Assembly: GCA_003864495.1 (NCBI GenBank)
Contig: ML133373.1
Span: 744,001-808,000 of the forward strand
DNA from: Nemopilema nomurai
Lineage: Eukaryota; Cnidaria; Scyphozoa; Rhizostomeae; Rhizostomatidae
DNA: 64,000 nt
Direction of reading: 5' to 3'
Shown: one piece after another, positions 36,406-50,549 of the stretch
Layout: each line of letters starts with the position of its first letter
Numbering within the stretch: position 1 is the stretch's first letter
Made by a program: the position numbers and the translations under genes
The notes under the pieces: generated by a model
Told to the model about the DNA's origin: nothing
Seen by the model: the letters and a program-made list of their open reading frames with translations, nothing else
Database searches by the model: none

Positions 36406-39400
36406 CTAATCGATCGCCAGGAAGTGCATGAAGTCTGCTTTGTTCTGGATAGGGGTGCGCGTGGGCCTTCCAAGGTTTTTTCTGTTTCCTTTGTTTGCTT
36501 TGATCTCCAGGAGAACCGGGCCATCCATCTCTCGCATCGCGGCAACGCTGTCCAAGATTTCTTCTGGTGTAACTGCAGTAAAGGCCTAAAAAAGCAACAT
36601 GCGTTGGTTTTGAGGTCATGTGCACTCCGAACATCAATTAGCACGTACATAAATAAGTTACACGCTTCAAAAGCTCACATGTTAATTCGAGATGCAACAA
36701 AGATTCAAATATTGCCAGAGTGAAGTACTAACAGCGAAGACTTTAGCATAGGCCGTTAAAATGCAATTCTCGCTTGATTGAAATTAGTAGAGGCGGTAGC
36801 AATACCTGCTTGTAGCCAACACCGAGAGCAATTTGAGGGATGCTGAAGTCCTCCATGTTGGCTGCGTCGGTTGGTTGCCCCCCGACCGAGTCGTGAGCTC
36901 CATTGTTGATCACAATGTGTTTGAAGTTTGACGGGGAATGGTTACCAATCGTTGCTAGGTTACCCAAATGCATAATGGCAGCTCCATCGCCATCAAGACA
37001 GAAAACCTGTTTGGAAGGAGTCCACAATTTAGAAAAATCCTAAACCGTAATAACAGATTGGAAAAGAGAAGGGTACCAGCCACTCTGTTAAAAACAGAAA
37101 TAACTTCACTCAGAATTTTTCAAAGTAGGTGCTCGCTGCTAAAAGTAGATCATAAATTTTCCGTTGTTTTCTGATTTTCCCTAGCTGAGAAAGGCCACAA
37201 AGATTAACTGCTTAGTCTGAAACTTTATGAGGAGCATAATGAATTTGTGTAGTATCGGAGCAATTCATAAATTTGTGCAGTATCGGAGTAATTCATAATT
37301 TTATTGTGTAGTATCGAAGCATATGTCATACGCCTCAAATTTGTTCAAGCTCCAATTTTCATCCTGGCATGTCCTGTTGTCCTACGTGTTTCCCAATTTC
37401 CATTTTAAATAATTTTCCTTAACATCTACATTACCTTCTTCACGAAGTAGTCAATTAATCGTGTACAAGTAGCAGTCAGTGTAAGAGCACTTCGAACTGT
37501 GTAAGCTCCATTTGAACGAGCACTAGAAACAAGTAGAAATGGCTTGTGGCAGAAGCCAACAAAGCAAATAGGACGCTGCGAGAAACAGCGTGGGCTACCT
37601 GTCTCCTTGGCCTCTGCGTAGCAATTCCGAGCGCAATGGCTGACGCATGCCCCATGCTTCCGACGCACAAAAAGTCCTTCTCGTGGCCTTGTCCCTTTGT
37701 TTCGCGGTACTCGAAGAGCTCTCTCGAAAGCATTCCAGTCGTCCCTACGACCACATCGCGGTCTTTCAGGCAGTCAACTATCCTCTTTATTGCTTCTTCG
37801 CGGTTTAAAGGAAACCTGTTTGAAAATGAATGCTTATAGATCAAAATATAACCTGGTAAAACCTGACAAAAGTAATTCATAAAAGCTGACAGAATAAATA
37901 GCCAGTTGCGGATCGAAAACACTAGAGGGTGATATGAAGAGCGTATGATTGGTTAAAGTTGACCTATCAGCGTTACGTAAGACCTAACTTTAGAAGAGCC
38001 CAAGGGAAAATACTTTCTGTCTACAAAGAATGGGATTTTCCGTTGAAATGTAGACAGACTCTAAAACACTCAGGTGAAAAGGCCACCTAGCTTGCCCAAT
38101 TAAGAATATAAGAACTGTTACCATTATTACTTAAGAAGAACAGTTCCATTTGAATAAAGACTCGGCTAGGTAATCGATCTACTTATGAAAATACATAAAC
38201 GTCTACTCTAATTGCAAAGAGGGACTTACTTGGGCTCATCTTTGGCCAGTTTGTATGGTAAAAATGTTTGGCGTCTCACAAGCAGGCAGTATGGGCCCTT
38301 TGATACTTCCATGTGCTTCCTTGCTGTATACAGTGCCTTTTCATTAAAAAAATTGAAACGTAAAAGCGCAGACGAGAAAGCAAAAAACTGCCAATGCTAG
38401 TTGAAGGATTTGCAGCTGATTTTTTCACTCAAACTAAACTAACTCGATTTTGCCAGCCTTGGCAGTGTCTGATAAAAGAGATGCCTAGGAAAGGGAGATA
38501 CGGCTAATTCCTTTTTGTACCAAGATATGGGTTCCATTGTGAAAATCCCTTTTCGAATGGTTGTCTGCTAATAATAATAATTTGTAGCTGAGCACGGGGT
38601 TTAGAGGAAACAAGATGAAAGTCCTTAATTGTTCCAACTACGATTTTTAACCATACGGATGACGTTTGGAAACTCTGTAAGATTTATGAATCTTTAAATC
38701 CTTGTTTAGGTACACTAGCGCATGGATACTGATGCACAAAACTTTAAAAACAGCTTTGCAAGAAAGACTTCAACGAACTATAAATTTGGTGCTGGGAAAT
38801 ACAAAGGAGGTCTAGAAAGAGATGAAGTCGTAACTGGCCAGCTTAATTGCCCCCATAAACTAGAATATCTGGAAAGTTGGTGAAATCATTGAGCTGAAGC
38901 CAGATCAAGACTATATTTGACTCTCAATGACTAAAAATTCCAGATCTACCTATAAAACATTTGTTTCGCCTGGTCCGATCAATCGGACATGACGACAGGA
39001 GACTCATTTCCATACTCCATTACTGCTTCTTGCAGTCTCTCTGCAAGAAATACTTAATGTTAGGGGAAAATAAGCAAAGAAAAAAGACAGATAACATTTA
39101 ATCTTGTTGAAAGACCATCACTGTTTTATGGTGTCTTATGCACAATGTGAGTACCTTGGACTCACATTGACTGATGGTGTTTAGGGGATGCAAACTACCA
39201 TAAAAAAATGGGCAAAGGCTTCAAGTGATCACACTATATGTGTAACCTATCAAGGGTAACCTATAAAAGAAGCAAAAAGCTAGGGGAGAAAATATTCACC
39301 AACTGATGCTGGTTGGTATGAAGGTTGGCACATCAAGCATTGAGGCGTAACACATTTGCAGATGCCAAAAAAATGTGTACATCACCATTTATTTCAAGAT

Positions 39401-42400
39401 TGGTAACCACAAAAATGGCCTCATCATATATTTTGACTTATATATATAATTGCTTGTGAAAATTCCAATGAAAAAAATATAGGGGAACCACAAAACACTT
39501 AAAAAGGGATAATAGCTAAAAGTTCTGATAATGGGATGATCCAATTTTCTAAACTGAGAAAATCGCAGGTAGCCATTTTTACAAAAACAATGCTAGTTTA
39601 CAAAGATATATGACACCTTGTTGTTGCGAATAAAGGTGTTTAAAAATGCTGATAATTTTCATTTGAGATTTGCTCCTTACAGCGCAATTAGACTCTAATT
39701 TCCAAAGCCAAATCCTTTTATCAATAGCACAATAGTCAAATGTAGCACCATTTTAAAGGACAACCATCAATAAATTCCTTAGCCTTAGCTGGTGATTGAT
39801 TTTGTGGCTTGTATTCAAATAAAAAATTTTTGATTCTGTTAACAACAGTTTGATGTAGAACAAAATTTCACATTTTTTCAAATTTAAAACTTCACAATTT
39901 CACATGTGCTTGTGGTAACAAACACATTCCTTGTTTGGATTAAATTGATTAGAGTTAATCTTGTGCAATAATCTCAGGACTTCATGTTCAATTATCTTTA
40001 CAGATTTACAACTCTTGAGAAATTCCATAATAAATTTCACAAAATCTCACCTGCTCAGCACCTTCAAGGTAGTCTGGCAAAACTTGAAACGGAATCCCGC
40101 AAGCAGCTGTTAGACAGACAAATTCATATCCAATTAAAGGCATTTCACTTGTGAAGCTGAGATTACATTTTTAAAAGATGGCTCACAGAGATTACTAGCA
40201 CTTCCCCTACAAATACTAATTGTACTGCATTTTCAAAACAGCAGAAAAACTTTATTTCAATGAAAACAGAAATTCCCTCTCATAATATCATCCCGTACCA
40301 CATTTCATTACCAGATTTTAGTGGTATCAAAAAAACAATAACACATTTTTTCAGGTACACGATTAGTGACCAATAATCATAACCAAGCAACCTTTAACAA
40401 TTGATTGGCAGCAAAATCATTAGATTTGTCCTTTTGATTATTAACCTTTTATTCTAGATCCACAAAAATACAATGACAAAATCAAATAAATGTGAGAACA
40501 TTGTTGCTTATTGCAAGGCCTACTTCTTACAATCTTGAAGCACCATGATCAAGTGGACTTTCCTTTTTTTATTATCTAATTCAATTTATCTTACCTAACA
40601 AACCAGGTGTTGCTTTCCCCTGGACAACATGCTGTGGTTCATCTCTTTTTCCTGGCTCACCTCTCCACCCAACAAAAAGTAGCATTGGAATGCTGTAAAC
40701 ACTTGGAACAGCGAGGGACATAAGTGGGTTGACAATATTTCCAAGGCCTGAATTCTGGAAAATACAAAGTTGGATAACACCATTTAAAAATTGCATGATT
40801 ATTAACAATTTCCTTAAACCTGGTCATAACACTTTCAAACAGTGTTGAAATCACAGATTATAGAAAAGGCAAACTTATTTAAAGAAAAACTCAGTTAACA
40901 GATGTTGGCACCATTCAAAACCTAGTGGACAGAAACATGTTCAGTAATTGACTTTCTTTACCTCAGGGCTGCGACTTAGAAAAAACTTTTTTGCACAACT
41001 GGTATAAATAATTGATAACAAAGTAAAACATCTCTATGAAGGAAATTTTATAGTTTTGGCAAGAATCTAGATATGATGACTAAATGAGAACCACAAAGCT
41101 CAATTAAAAGCTGGACTGATATTTGCAGTTGCACTGGCAAAGTGCTCTAAAAAATGAGACAATCCGGTTTTTAACATACCTGCAAGTATACCATTGCAGT
41201 TTTCCCACTTGCTAGGTGATACCCAGAGGCAACAGCTACTGCAGTGCCCTCATTTGCTGTGATAATGTGATTCTCTTCAGAAACATTTGTGCTCACATAT
41301 GCACAAAAGTCTTTGAGCAATGAATCAGGTACACCACAAAAGAAATCAATGCCATGTTTTCGAACAGCTCCATAAAATTCTTTGGGATCCAAGAAGTCCC
41401 TCACTAATTCTGTGTAGCTACCCGCATCTTCATTTCTCTCTTGTTGATTTTGAATCTAGAGAGGTATACATGTTTTGGTAAGTTGTGGCTTGAGATGGGG
41501 TATAATAATCAAACAAAAATGACAAGAAAAAAACATTTACTAGCGGAAACACATTGCCTCAAAACACAATAGACATAAAATATTTCCTCTACAGTTAGTT
41601 TCTTGTAATTTTTATAGCTGTAAACAATTGTGAATTATACATGTAATGTGAGATAGCAAAGTGAAAAGCTTGAAGAGACATCTTTTGAATAGAAAAGGTT
41701 GTCAGGGATACTACGCTACCAGTTGGTTTATTCAAAGCGAAAAGCATATTTGAAAGGGAGACAAAAGATTACTTAGTTCTGGAAAAAGAACAAAACAAGA
41801 ACGAGACAGTCCACTATAAATAATAAATAACAGTAAGTCCTTTTATGTTATTATCAGTTGTAGCCTAGAAAGCCGGAAGCCTGATTTCCCGACAAAAGTT
41901 TTTTGCGAAAACGTCCTTTAAAAAGAAGAAAGACTTTTTTATAATAGTGGGAAATGTTTATAGCAATTTACGCATCACTCAACGAGCGTGTTTATTAAAG
42001 TTAGCGACCCTAAAAGTGGGTTGGGCAGGCAGTAGGTACGAAATCTGAAACATTCGTATTGAGATCGATGCTGGAAGGATATTTATTCTTGGGAGAATCA
42101 TCCTTGAGCTTTTCGATATATGTTGAGTGTCCATGCGTCTTGATAATACTTCAGTGACCATATATGTTGAGTGTCCAAGTTTAACCATGAATTGCTGCAG
42201 CCACAGTGATACTTCGAACAGTTGTAATGCGACGCCAAATGGCCTACTTTGCCTCAAATAGAAATTCCCAGCTCAATCAACATATGGAATCTGCTTGTAA
42301 AATAATATCTTACCTTATCCGGGCCTTCCCTGGTCTTCCCAGTAATATTATCGGGCTTTGGGTTTCCACATAAACAAGTTGTGGAAAAAGCTCTCCTTAC

Positions 42401-42570
42401 TGGGTTCCAGACATCGCCACTTTTTCTGAAGATTTTTGCCTGCAAATTGAAATTGAAGTCGCTTAGTCAATCCAAACTGGAAAGTGATTTCAAGTGGAAA
42501 TGTCCTGTGCTCTGCATAACATACTTACCAACTCTGAAACGAAAGCTCCACCCTTAAAAATCCCCGCCAT
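36406..42570 (-). CDS. Phosphonopyruvate decarboxylase (ThDP-dependent)
   Basis: Exons: 42570-42529, 42439-42314, 41455-41180, 40754-40595, 40106-40051, 38336-38230, 37815-37599, 37006-36806, 36585-36406, all in phase, giving 454 aa. Bacterial homologues are about 380. The enzyme converts 3-phosphonopyruvate to phosphonoacetaldehyde, the step that pulls PEP mutase toward 2-aminoethylphosphonate. Marks: [14 protein letters not shown] (94-107), [19 protein letters not shown] with the ThDP-activating Glu125, [14 protein letters not shown] (149-162), [47 protein letters not shown], and the ThDP motif GDG (334-336) ending in NN (362-363). Residues 1-56 are extra, basic and contain RRAFSTTC, which looks like a mitochondrial presequence; that is an inference. 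The related sulfopyruvate decarboxylase is less likely given the overall match. PEP mutase and the aminotransferase are not in this window. Confidence 0.88.
37235..37320. repeat. Degenerate 28-bp tandem repeat in an intron
   Basis: Three diverged copies of a TTTGTGTAGTATCGGAGCAA-type unit followed by TTCATAA lie in the decarboxylase intron between exons 37815-37599 and 37006-36806. Confidence 0.7.
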
Positions 42571-45500
42571 ACTCCCCGTCACGATTCTAAACTGTGGAAG
42601 AGGACTACCAGGCTCCAACTGAAGCTCTTATGGCTTCCTATGACAATAGAAAATCAAAACAATAGGCCGGGTTCCTTATAAGGCTGAAATACCCATATTT
42701 GGACTGTAACAAAACAATTGAAAGGCGATACAACCTTGTCAACGTGGTGGTTCAAAAAAAATTATGAAAGCAAAGTGCTCAAAAGAAATATCTATCAAAA
42801 TCTACATATCTCGAGAACTTTTTTCATGCTAGCCCTTTCGCCAAGTTTAACACAAAATGGTCCTCATACAGTAAGAACCTCTCTAGGGCCATAATTAATA
42901 TTTCAAACAACTGGTACCCTGTATACCCACAAGATGTCATTCTTAGGGGGGGGGCTATTATGGGAGGAGGCTGGCGAAAACAATCAGGGGGCTTTGGTTA
43001 CTGGTAGGCCTGGATCAATGTTGCCTGGATCCTGTGATCCAAAAACACGAACAAGTGTTGTTTTCAAGAGACCAAATAGCTTGTGGTTGCAATTGGTACC
43101 ACAAAACGCTCTATAAAATTCATGATATCGATCGTTATTCATAAAAGTACTGCATTCAATTCTTGATTTTGATTACTTCTGACATGATATAAAGGTAATA
43201 GGGGTTTGGATTTTCGGGGCTTTATCTGCAAAACTGCTAAAAACCAGCTAGAATGAAAACATTCAAAGAGACCTTCGTTTTGGGCACAAGAACATCTTTA
43301 GGTAAATTCCATTTTTGCATGCACATCTTTAGATAAATTCCGGCACCGTTGTAAAGTTTCTATCTACCCATTTTCTAACATCATTCTCGAGATTTCGCGG
43401 GTTCTGAATATTATAATAGATGGAAAGCATATAGTATAAAAACACATTTCGCTCTTAATTATGTCTGCGGTACGACTTCCAGTCAGTAATGTAGGGGGTT
43501 CCCAAAATGTCAAGATTTTCTTGACAAGGTCTTGAACTTCTTTCTCGATTGCGAACATGAGGTTTCAGTGTCAGTTTCGCTGGCCCTGTGTTGAAAAGCC
43601 TTTCTGGTCCACCTTACCTTGGCTCAGTGAGTGGCTTAGGCGAATACAGTGGGTTGCAATAATAACAAAGAGGTTTCTCATAAACCTCTGGCAAAAGCAG
43701 AAACATACATGAGCATGCTACGTCACCACCACGCAAAGACGCATGCCTCCCAGGTATCGTGTGGCGGGTGCCTAAGAAGCCATAACCAGAGAGACTAAAT
43801 CCTCAAAGAAAGAATAAAATGTTTCAAATTGTAATCCTATTTTGAGCGTGAACAATACTCAACCGAGCCTCGTTGCCTCCCTGCCTCCTAACAATGGAGA
43901 TTGTTTTTTAGGCCTGCGCCTACAGGTTCGTTCACTGATTATTTACTGACCAGCAAGTTTGCTCGCCGCACGGGTCTTGTTTTGCGTTTTGCGTTTGCGT
44001 CGATGGGTGCACCCACGAACAGGCTACACGCATGACTATTTTCAGCCGCGTTACTTCATTCCCTTGGCATGTTTAGCGTTTAGGTGACAAACAGTCTAGC
44101 AAGCAAGTACTACTTAGAATTTTTAAGTCGCAGCAAATCACAAACTCTACTCCACCGTCGAAGTGGACCTATTACCTAGGATACTTGCTCTTGAATATTT
44201 TGAACAGAGGTTGCGTACAGTCACCAAGGGAAATGGCACTTTAAAGCTGTTAAGCTTTCTTCTTGACACCCAATGTAAGTTCAAAGTTTGATTTTTTTCA
44301 AAGACACGCATAAAACTCTCAGCGTTGGCAGTAAGTGATGAATCGGCGAACTTAGTTGCCTGTTTTCTAAGGCAGTGTCATATATATGGGTGATATTATT
44401 CCACAGTGTTTAATTTGCACCTCTTGATTGGAAAGAACTGTTAAACACGCGGAACTCTTGCAGAAACACTAACGAAAACCAGTAGCAACGGCTTGTAAGT
44501 GTTTGTGTATTACGGGGCTAAGAACATCGCAATAACAATCTCACACCCATTAAAGATGTAACGTAATACAACAACGGCCTTTTGTCTTGCCCTGGGAATG
44601 TCGGTGTTTGATTGTAAATGTCCGTGCTGACCACTATGGCCATTTCCAATGACCACAATGCATTTTTGGGTGCAGAAGAATTAGCTACGGCCTAAGTAAG
44701 ATTGACGGCCCTTGTATTATTTAACATTTAAAAGATATATGTTGAATACTTCCTTCAATGTGAAAGTAAATAGTGTTTAGGTCACCCTCTAGGTAAGAAC
44801 TTCTATTTTTAGATTGCTCGTGACAATGCTGTTGATTAAGATATTAATAGGGTTACGCAATTTTTATTAAAGTTTCATTGTTTCAGAAGGGGCTCATGCA
44901 AACATCCATGGGTGATTGTGAAATAGTTAAAGGGTAAACTATTGATACAAATAGGAATTCGAACAACTGGAATAGCTAGGCCTTGAAAGAGGTCACCCAT
45001 TAATTTGGCTATCTTTTACATCGGCAAATATCAAGGAGCTCCTTCAGTAATGCAGTAGTCAGACGAAGAGAGCCTTTAAAAGCACTAAATGGAAATTCAG
45101 AGGTCAAAGAGCACCTTTGAGTCATACGAGGTTGCAGAGTTCACCTATATAACGTAAAACGAGACTAACTAAAAAGGGCTGCAATCCTTAAAACGAGACT
45201 CATGTACTACACAAGTCAGATGTTGCATGTTGCTATTCAAACTTGCCTGGAACGCTCTTGTCATTCTGTGCAGCCTTGGTGACAGGACGAATAAGACTGC
45301 TCTATCGATCTTTTTCTTGTTAAAATGACGTACATAACGTGTGTACGTCTGCAGTAAATCCAAACACAGACTTCAGCAACAAATTTCAAATATACCCAAA
45401 GATATAAGTATGTAAAAAGTTAAACGTTAATGAGTACCGATAACAATATGCTAGTTAATCAAATTTAATGTATTAAATTGCTCATAACTCCATGGGAATT

Positions 45501-45580
45501 AAAAGAAATATATAGAGAAATTAACAAGCAAGGGAACAAATACAAATACAGAGAGGGCTACAACATTGGAGAGACCATGC

Positions 45581-45676
45581 TATCTTAAACCCTTCCTTAA
45601 TGTCTCGTTGTTCATCTTAAACCCTTCCTTAATGTCTCGTTGTTCATCTTAAACCCTTCCTTAATGTCTCGTTGTT
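45581..45676. repeat. Three copies of a 32-bp unit
   Basis: Units at 45581-45612, 45613-45644 and 45645-45676 begin CATCTTAAACCCTTCCTTAA and are almost identical (the first starts with T). There are no spacers, so this is a simple tandem array. Confidence 0.88.
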
Positions 45677-46344
45677 CATTAATGTTAAGTGGATTCAGCA
45701 TGATGATCATAACTTGAAATTTGCAGTTACAATTGTCGTTCATAAATGGCCAGTTCCCCAAGAATAGCAGCCATAACAACTTGAGCAAATTAAATGGGAT
45801 TTTCTTCAAAGATGAATAATATATAATTCAATTCGGGCATAGATCTGTATTGTCGCAACTTTCAAACTCACATTCAATTTTCACTGCTAAGCTCTGAGTT
45901 ATTCCTGACATGTCACCCAAACTACTATCACCTTTGTGGCTGTCTTACTAGCTTTTGGTGTATCGATAGTGATAATCTTGTTAAGGTTCGAGGATTTCTT
46001 CATTAGCGTATGGATAAAAAGAGGGTCTTCTTGGTCAATTTGCCGGCGATTCGCAAGCACGACCACCGCCTTGTACGAAAACATAAACAAGTCCATTAAA
46101 GATCAGTTCTGCTGAGTCATATTCAGCTACGCGCTAGACTAACGTCCCTTTATTGGAACGCTCCTCTGTGCTTGTAGAACTCTTCTTGTCAGAGTCTGCA
46201 TTTCCACGGTGAAACACGTCACGAAACATTATACAACATAGGCAGTCTTCTTCCTTTCTTCCGAAACGGTCCGTAGAACTTTAGCTCCATTTGTTAGATC
46301 CATTGGATAAAATAGTTTGAAGAACTTTCCGGGCAACTTATTCT

Positions 46345-46545
46345 TCAGCAGACCCCGTAAAAGAAAGTCTTATCATCGAAGGTTTCGGTCAAAAAACTCT
46401 TATCGAGCCTTGCAAAAGGGCCTACATTTTGCGAATTCCTGGCCATTGCATAAGAGTTCATTTTGGAATCGTCATTTGAATCTGACGATACATTAACCCA
46501 GAAGGAACCGCCCTTGAAGCACTTACTACGTTCTGGAACTGAAAA
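46345..46545 (-). pseudogene. Coding-like block, possible lone exon or gene relic
   Basis: After an ATTTTCAG, the minus strand is open for about 60 codons: PERSKCFKGGSFWVNVSSDS, then MNSYAMARNSQNVGPFARLD, then KSFLTETFDDKTFFYG, then a stop. A frame shift of two bases would continue into LLKNKLPGKFFKLFYPMDLT before another stop near 46240. No family recognised and no start codon at the front. It may be a decayed gene or chance. Confidence 0.25.
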
Positions 46546-49500
46546 TTCCTAAGCAAACAACAACAACAACAACAGCGAAAGGAGCAAGTCAGAAGAGCCT
46601 CGACTGCAAGGAGCCTCGATCAAAAAATGAAGCAGCCTCGATTGCAAGCGTGAATGAAAATTTGAAACCTGCGATGTAGCGGGTATCGAAAATTGCTTGA
46701 CCGAACTAAGCTGAGTTAAGAAGAATAGAATTTATGGATAGGCAAAGCATCCAATGCCCCTTTGATGCTCAATAGTCCACGAAAAGTTGACTAAACGAGA
46801 TCACAATCCCTGGTGCAGTTTTTCACATAGGCCAACGGGAATCACTGCCTTAATCGACGCAGAATGATTATAAGCAAAAACTTTTTGCGTGAAATTTGGT
46901 GAAGACAACCTGCACGAGAAGGCTACGAATCAAATGATCAAATGATCAAAGGCATCCCCTGTTGCTCCGGGGAAGGGTAGACACCCGCGTATCTGTCAGT
47001 GAAGTTTCCCTATCGAAGTCAGAATAGCTATCTGTGCCTGGATTTGTTTTCTTAACGCGTGTAAACGGACGATAACCGTGCCCAAGCTGGGCAATTCAGT
47101 GGTTTAACGCGGGAAGCACTGTTTATCGACAGTCAATGAACAAATAAACAAGATTCTGGATAGATACGGTAATGCGAGGCACCCAGAAGGGGTTTAGTGG
47201 CATCTGATAGCAAAGGTCAGTGGCATGTCATCCGATCAGCGCGTTTGAAGGGAAAGCAATGGACCAGGCCGAGGCAGAAGCGAAGGAAAGGTCAGAGGAA
47301 AGGTAAAAACGGCATTATGTCAATGAATACCAAAGACCCAGTTAACCCGCAAGACCTATTTTGAATTAACCGTGTCTCAAGGGGCAATACAGATAACCGG
47401 ATATGGGGTGAACTATAACAATAACACTGAAAACATTAGATTAACGGATAGTAAACTGGTTTTTCTTTAGTGAATTAAGCTGGTTAGGAATGACTAGGAA
47501 GGTTAAAATGTTGTACAACCTGATATTCAAATTGAAGCGGCACCAACGGATTGGCGTGGACGCCCGGCTGGAAAGGTAAGGCTGTAGATGAAAATGCTTC
47601 CAGGCAATAGAAAAGAATAGGAGCTGTTTACGTTTTAAGGGGGTCGAAAATCACGCGTGGGTTGATGCAAGGCGTCTTTCTTCCTGAGGCACATATAACA
47701 GGCCTTAAAGAGGCCACCAGGAATCCTTAGATAAGAAGTAATCTTGAAGTGTCAGGACTAGCTAAGAGTAGGATAAGCTTTCTTACGGGGGCAGTGTGTT
47801 CTTTCATCGAACCCCCCTTCTATTAGACAACTGTATTATTGTCAATGAGCGGTTTTGTGGTTACAACTGTAATACAACTTGCCCTGTTTACATACATTGA
47901 AAAGGCAATGATTTCAAAGAAAATGGCCGTTGTAAGAATAAACGTCTTGGCTGTTGATGACGCAAACTCAGGAGAATTGTTTTTGTTGAAACCTTAAAAG
48001 GAAGCATGTGAAACCTAAATGTCAAAGTTGACTTTTGTGAAGTTAAGGAACGAAAAAGGCCACGCCCTTCATGTTGGCTAACATTGCCACCTTTGGAGAG
48101 AGAAATCAACATTTCAATGGATCATCATTCCAGTGGCTACTTTTATCGGAACACTTAATTTAAAAAGATTTTCATAAGCTTTGATTAGTATTATTCATAA
48201 GCAAACATTTCATCACCGACTTATGCCAACAAGCAAGCATTGAAAAGACATAAAACGTATTTTAATCTGCAGCAGAAATTAGAATGAGTAAAATGCAATT
48301 TTCAAGAGATCGTAACTTTAAGACAATAAGGCTTAACTATCAATCAGCGGAAATGTTTATTACTTTCTGGACTATCATTGCCTCGAGGTGCATTGAGTGT
48401 AACCTCACGTCGAACTCCAAACCATTCTGTCGACTCACGATCAAACAGCTCAGTCAACATGCTATCATGCATTTTGGAACAGATCAGTAAACAGTGTTCT
48501 TAAGTAATGAGGTATCTCTATTAACAGCAAACATGGCCGCCACATCCTGAGAGGCTCTTTTTGCATCTATGTCAATACCGCGAGAAAAGATGGAATTAAA
48601 TGCCTAAAAGTGCTTTGCGGCTACCATTTTTGTTTACACAGCTACTTTTCCCTGTAGCAACAACAACCCGAAATCATAGCTACCTCTTTTGGGGTTAAAG
48701 CCTTTGAAATTGAATTTGAAATTAAGGCCTTATTGAAAAAACTAGTAAGAAACGTTTGCATGGTATATGCATGCCACACGTGGATGTTTGTGTTTCTGTG
48801 GGTACTGTACGGCCAAAGGGAAAAACAGGGGCAAATACTGAGGGGTGGGGTGTCACCCTTGTCAGATCCCTAACGGAAACACCACAGATCTTCATAGCTT
48901 TTTCAGATTTCAACCCGTTGCTTGTCACATTTGGAGTGACAATGTCATCATCATTAACAGCTAAGGAGAGGAGGGCGCATTAACCCTTGTCTATAGATCT
49001 TCATCATTTAATTCTCACATTGCTAAACAATGCCTATCATACGAAACTGGGGGCATGGAGTATAAACCCTTCTTTCTCTCCGGTGGCAAGGGACCATTGA
49101 TGACCAGGTCCCCATGATGTTCTCCAGAGCATGGGCCTAACCTCGTTATTCTAAACCTCAAACTTCCAGTAGCCTGGGTTAGGAACGGAACTCAAGAACT
49201 GATTGATGGCGGTGTGCGATTACCTACTTTGCTGAAAAGCGAAAACGGTTGACCGAGATTCCCACCACCCGTAGGCCCACTACACGCACGAGGAATACTG
49301 TGGAGACCATTGTATCGAATGTCGGCAACGAACGAGGTGGGAAATATCAGGCGCAATGCATTGTTGTAAAAACCCATGTGCCTCCGCAGCTCCACAATCA
49401 AATGAAGAATTAATTACGAAAGACTCTTAACAAAGGAGCTACGCACAAATTGTTTGAGTAAGCTTAATTTGACAAGAACAAAGCCGGTAACCTCTAATTG

Positions 49501-50549
49501 TGATTGTATGCTTAAATGTTAGCGAAGAGATGTCAGGAATATGCCCAAACTTACAAACACTGGGCATGCTCGGTGACCCATGATCCACCATTTGGAAGTG
49601 TCCAGGGCACGGAGAAGGTGCACGAGCACTTTGCACCCAACTGCACACAAAGGGAAGAAAACATCTATGGAAGAACGCCACAGCGCGCGGAGGCTTGGTC
49701 GCAGAAGCTCAACGGGGAAGGAAACAGTTTGAATGCAGAGTTTTATCGAGACTGAGTTGATTGGAGAAGTTGCTGTTGCTTCGATTGGCATTAAGGGATG
49801 AGCTTGTTTCTTGATGATTCACGTATGAGAGCAACGGGCCTTCAAGCAGACGTCTGATAGAACAAGCAAGGAGTGATAATAGAGGATTGACTTTCAATTT
49901 TAGAATTTAGCTTAAAACGAATCGACTGAAGTAAACACGGGAAGAGCAGGCCAGGCGGAAGCAGAAACGCGGCCTAAAAGCATTTGGGTGGGATAAAGCA
50001 CCACAGACCTGCGCACAGGAAGAGATAAAACAAATATGATAACCAGGCTTATAGTAATAGACCTGCATAGTTGACAGACAGAAGTCTGTGATAAAGGGAT
50101 AAAGGGAACGGACTGAACAGAGGTCTGACAAGACAAATCACTTGTGCTCGCTCAAAGACGATTGTTCTGACAACAGCAACGACAATCAACAATTTGGTAG
50201 AAATCTACTTTACGAAAACTTTTGACGGCAGTTTCATTCAATTTAACTAGGAATTCAAACTCACCAAGTGTTACAATCCTTTTAAAAGAAATAAGCATAT
50301 TTATATTTATATTTATTCGAATAAAGCATATTTATTCTTTGTTCATCTTTTAATTGCTATCTTCAATTACTACCATTCTTTAGCCATTATCAATATTCTA
50401 ATTATAACTATTTTCTGCATACTCTGTAAATTTTGAAGTCTGACATTGCAGCAATATAGGACAGATGAAGTGAGACAGATTTTATACAATTTACGAGCAA
50501 AATTTTCAATAAATTCCATTTTATTTCTAGCAAAACTCAGAACGAGGCC

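Larger units (their letters stand above)
42571..50549. other. 8 kb without a recognised gene
   Basis: This interval separates the leftward decarboxylase from the rightward kinesin and should hold both promoters. I found no exon of a known family. It contains a 32-bp repeat array at 45581-45676, an (ACA)n tract at about 46558-46575, and an unassigned coding-like block at 46345-46545 on the minus strand. Confidence 0.5.

Noticed and set aside
49192..49791. Several 60-90 codon open frames before the kinesin, on both strands
   Set aside because: Frames on opposite strands overlap, none shows a motif or matching splice partners, and their length is expected by chance in a slightly GC-richer patch.
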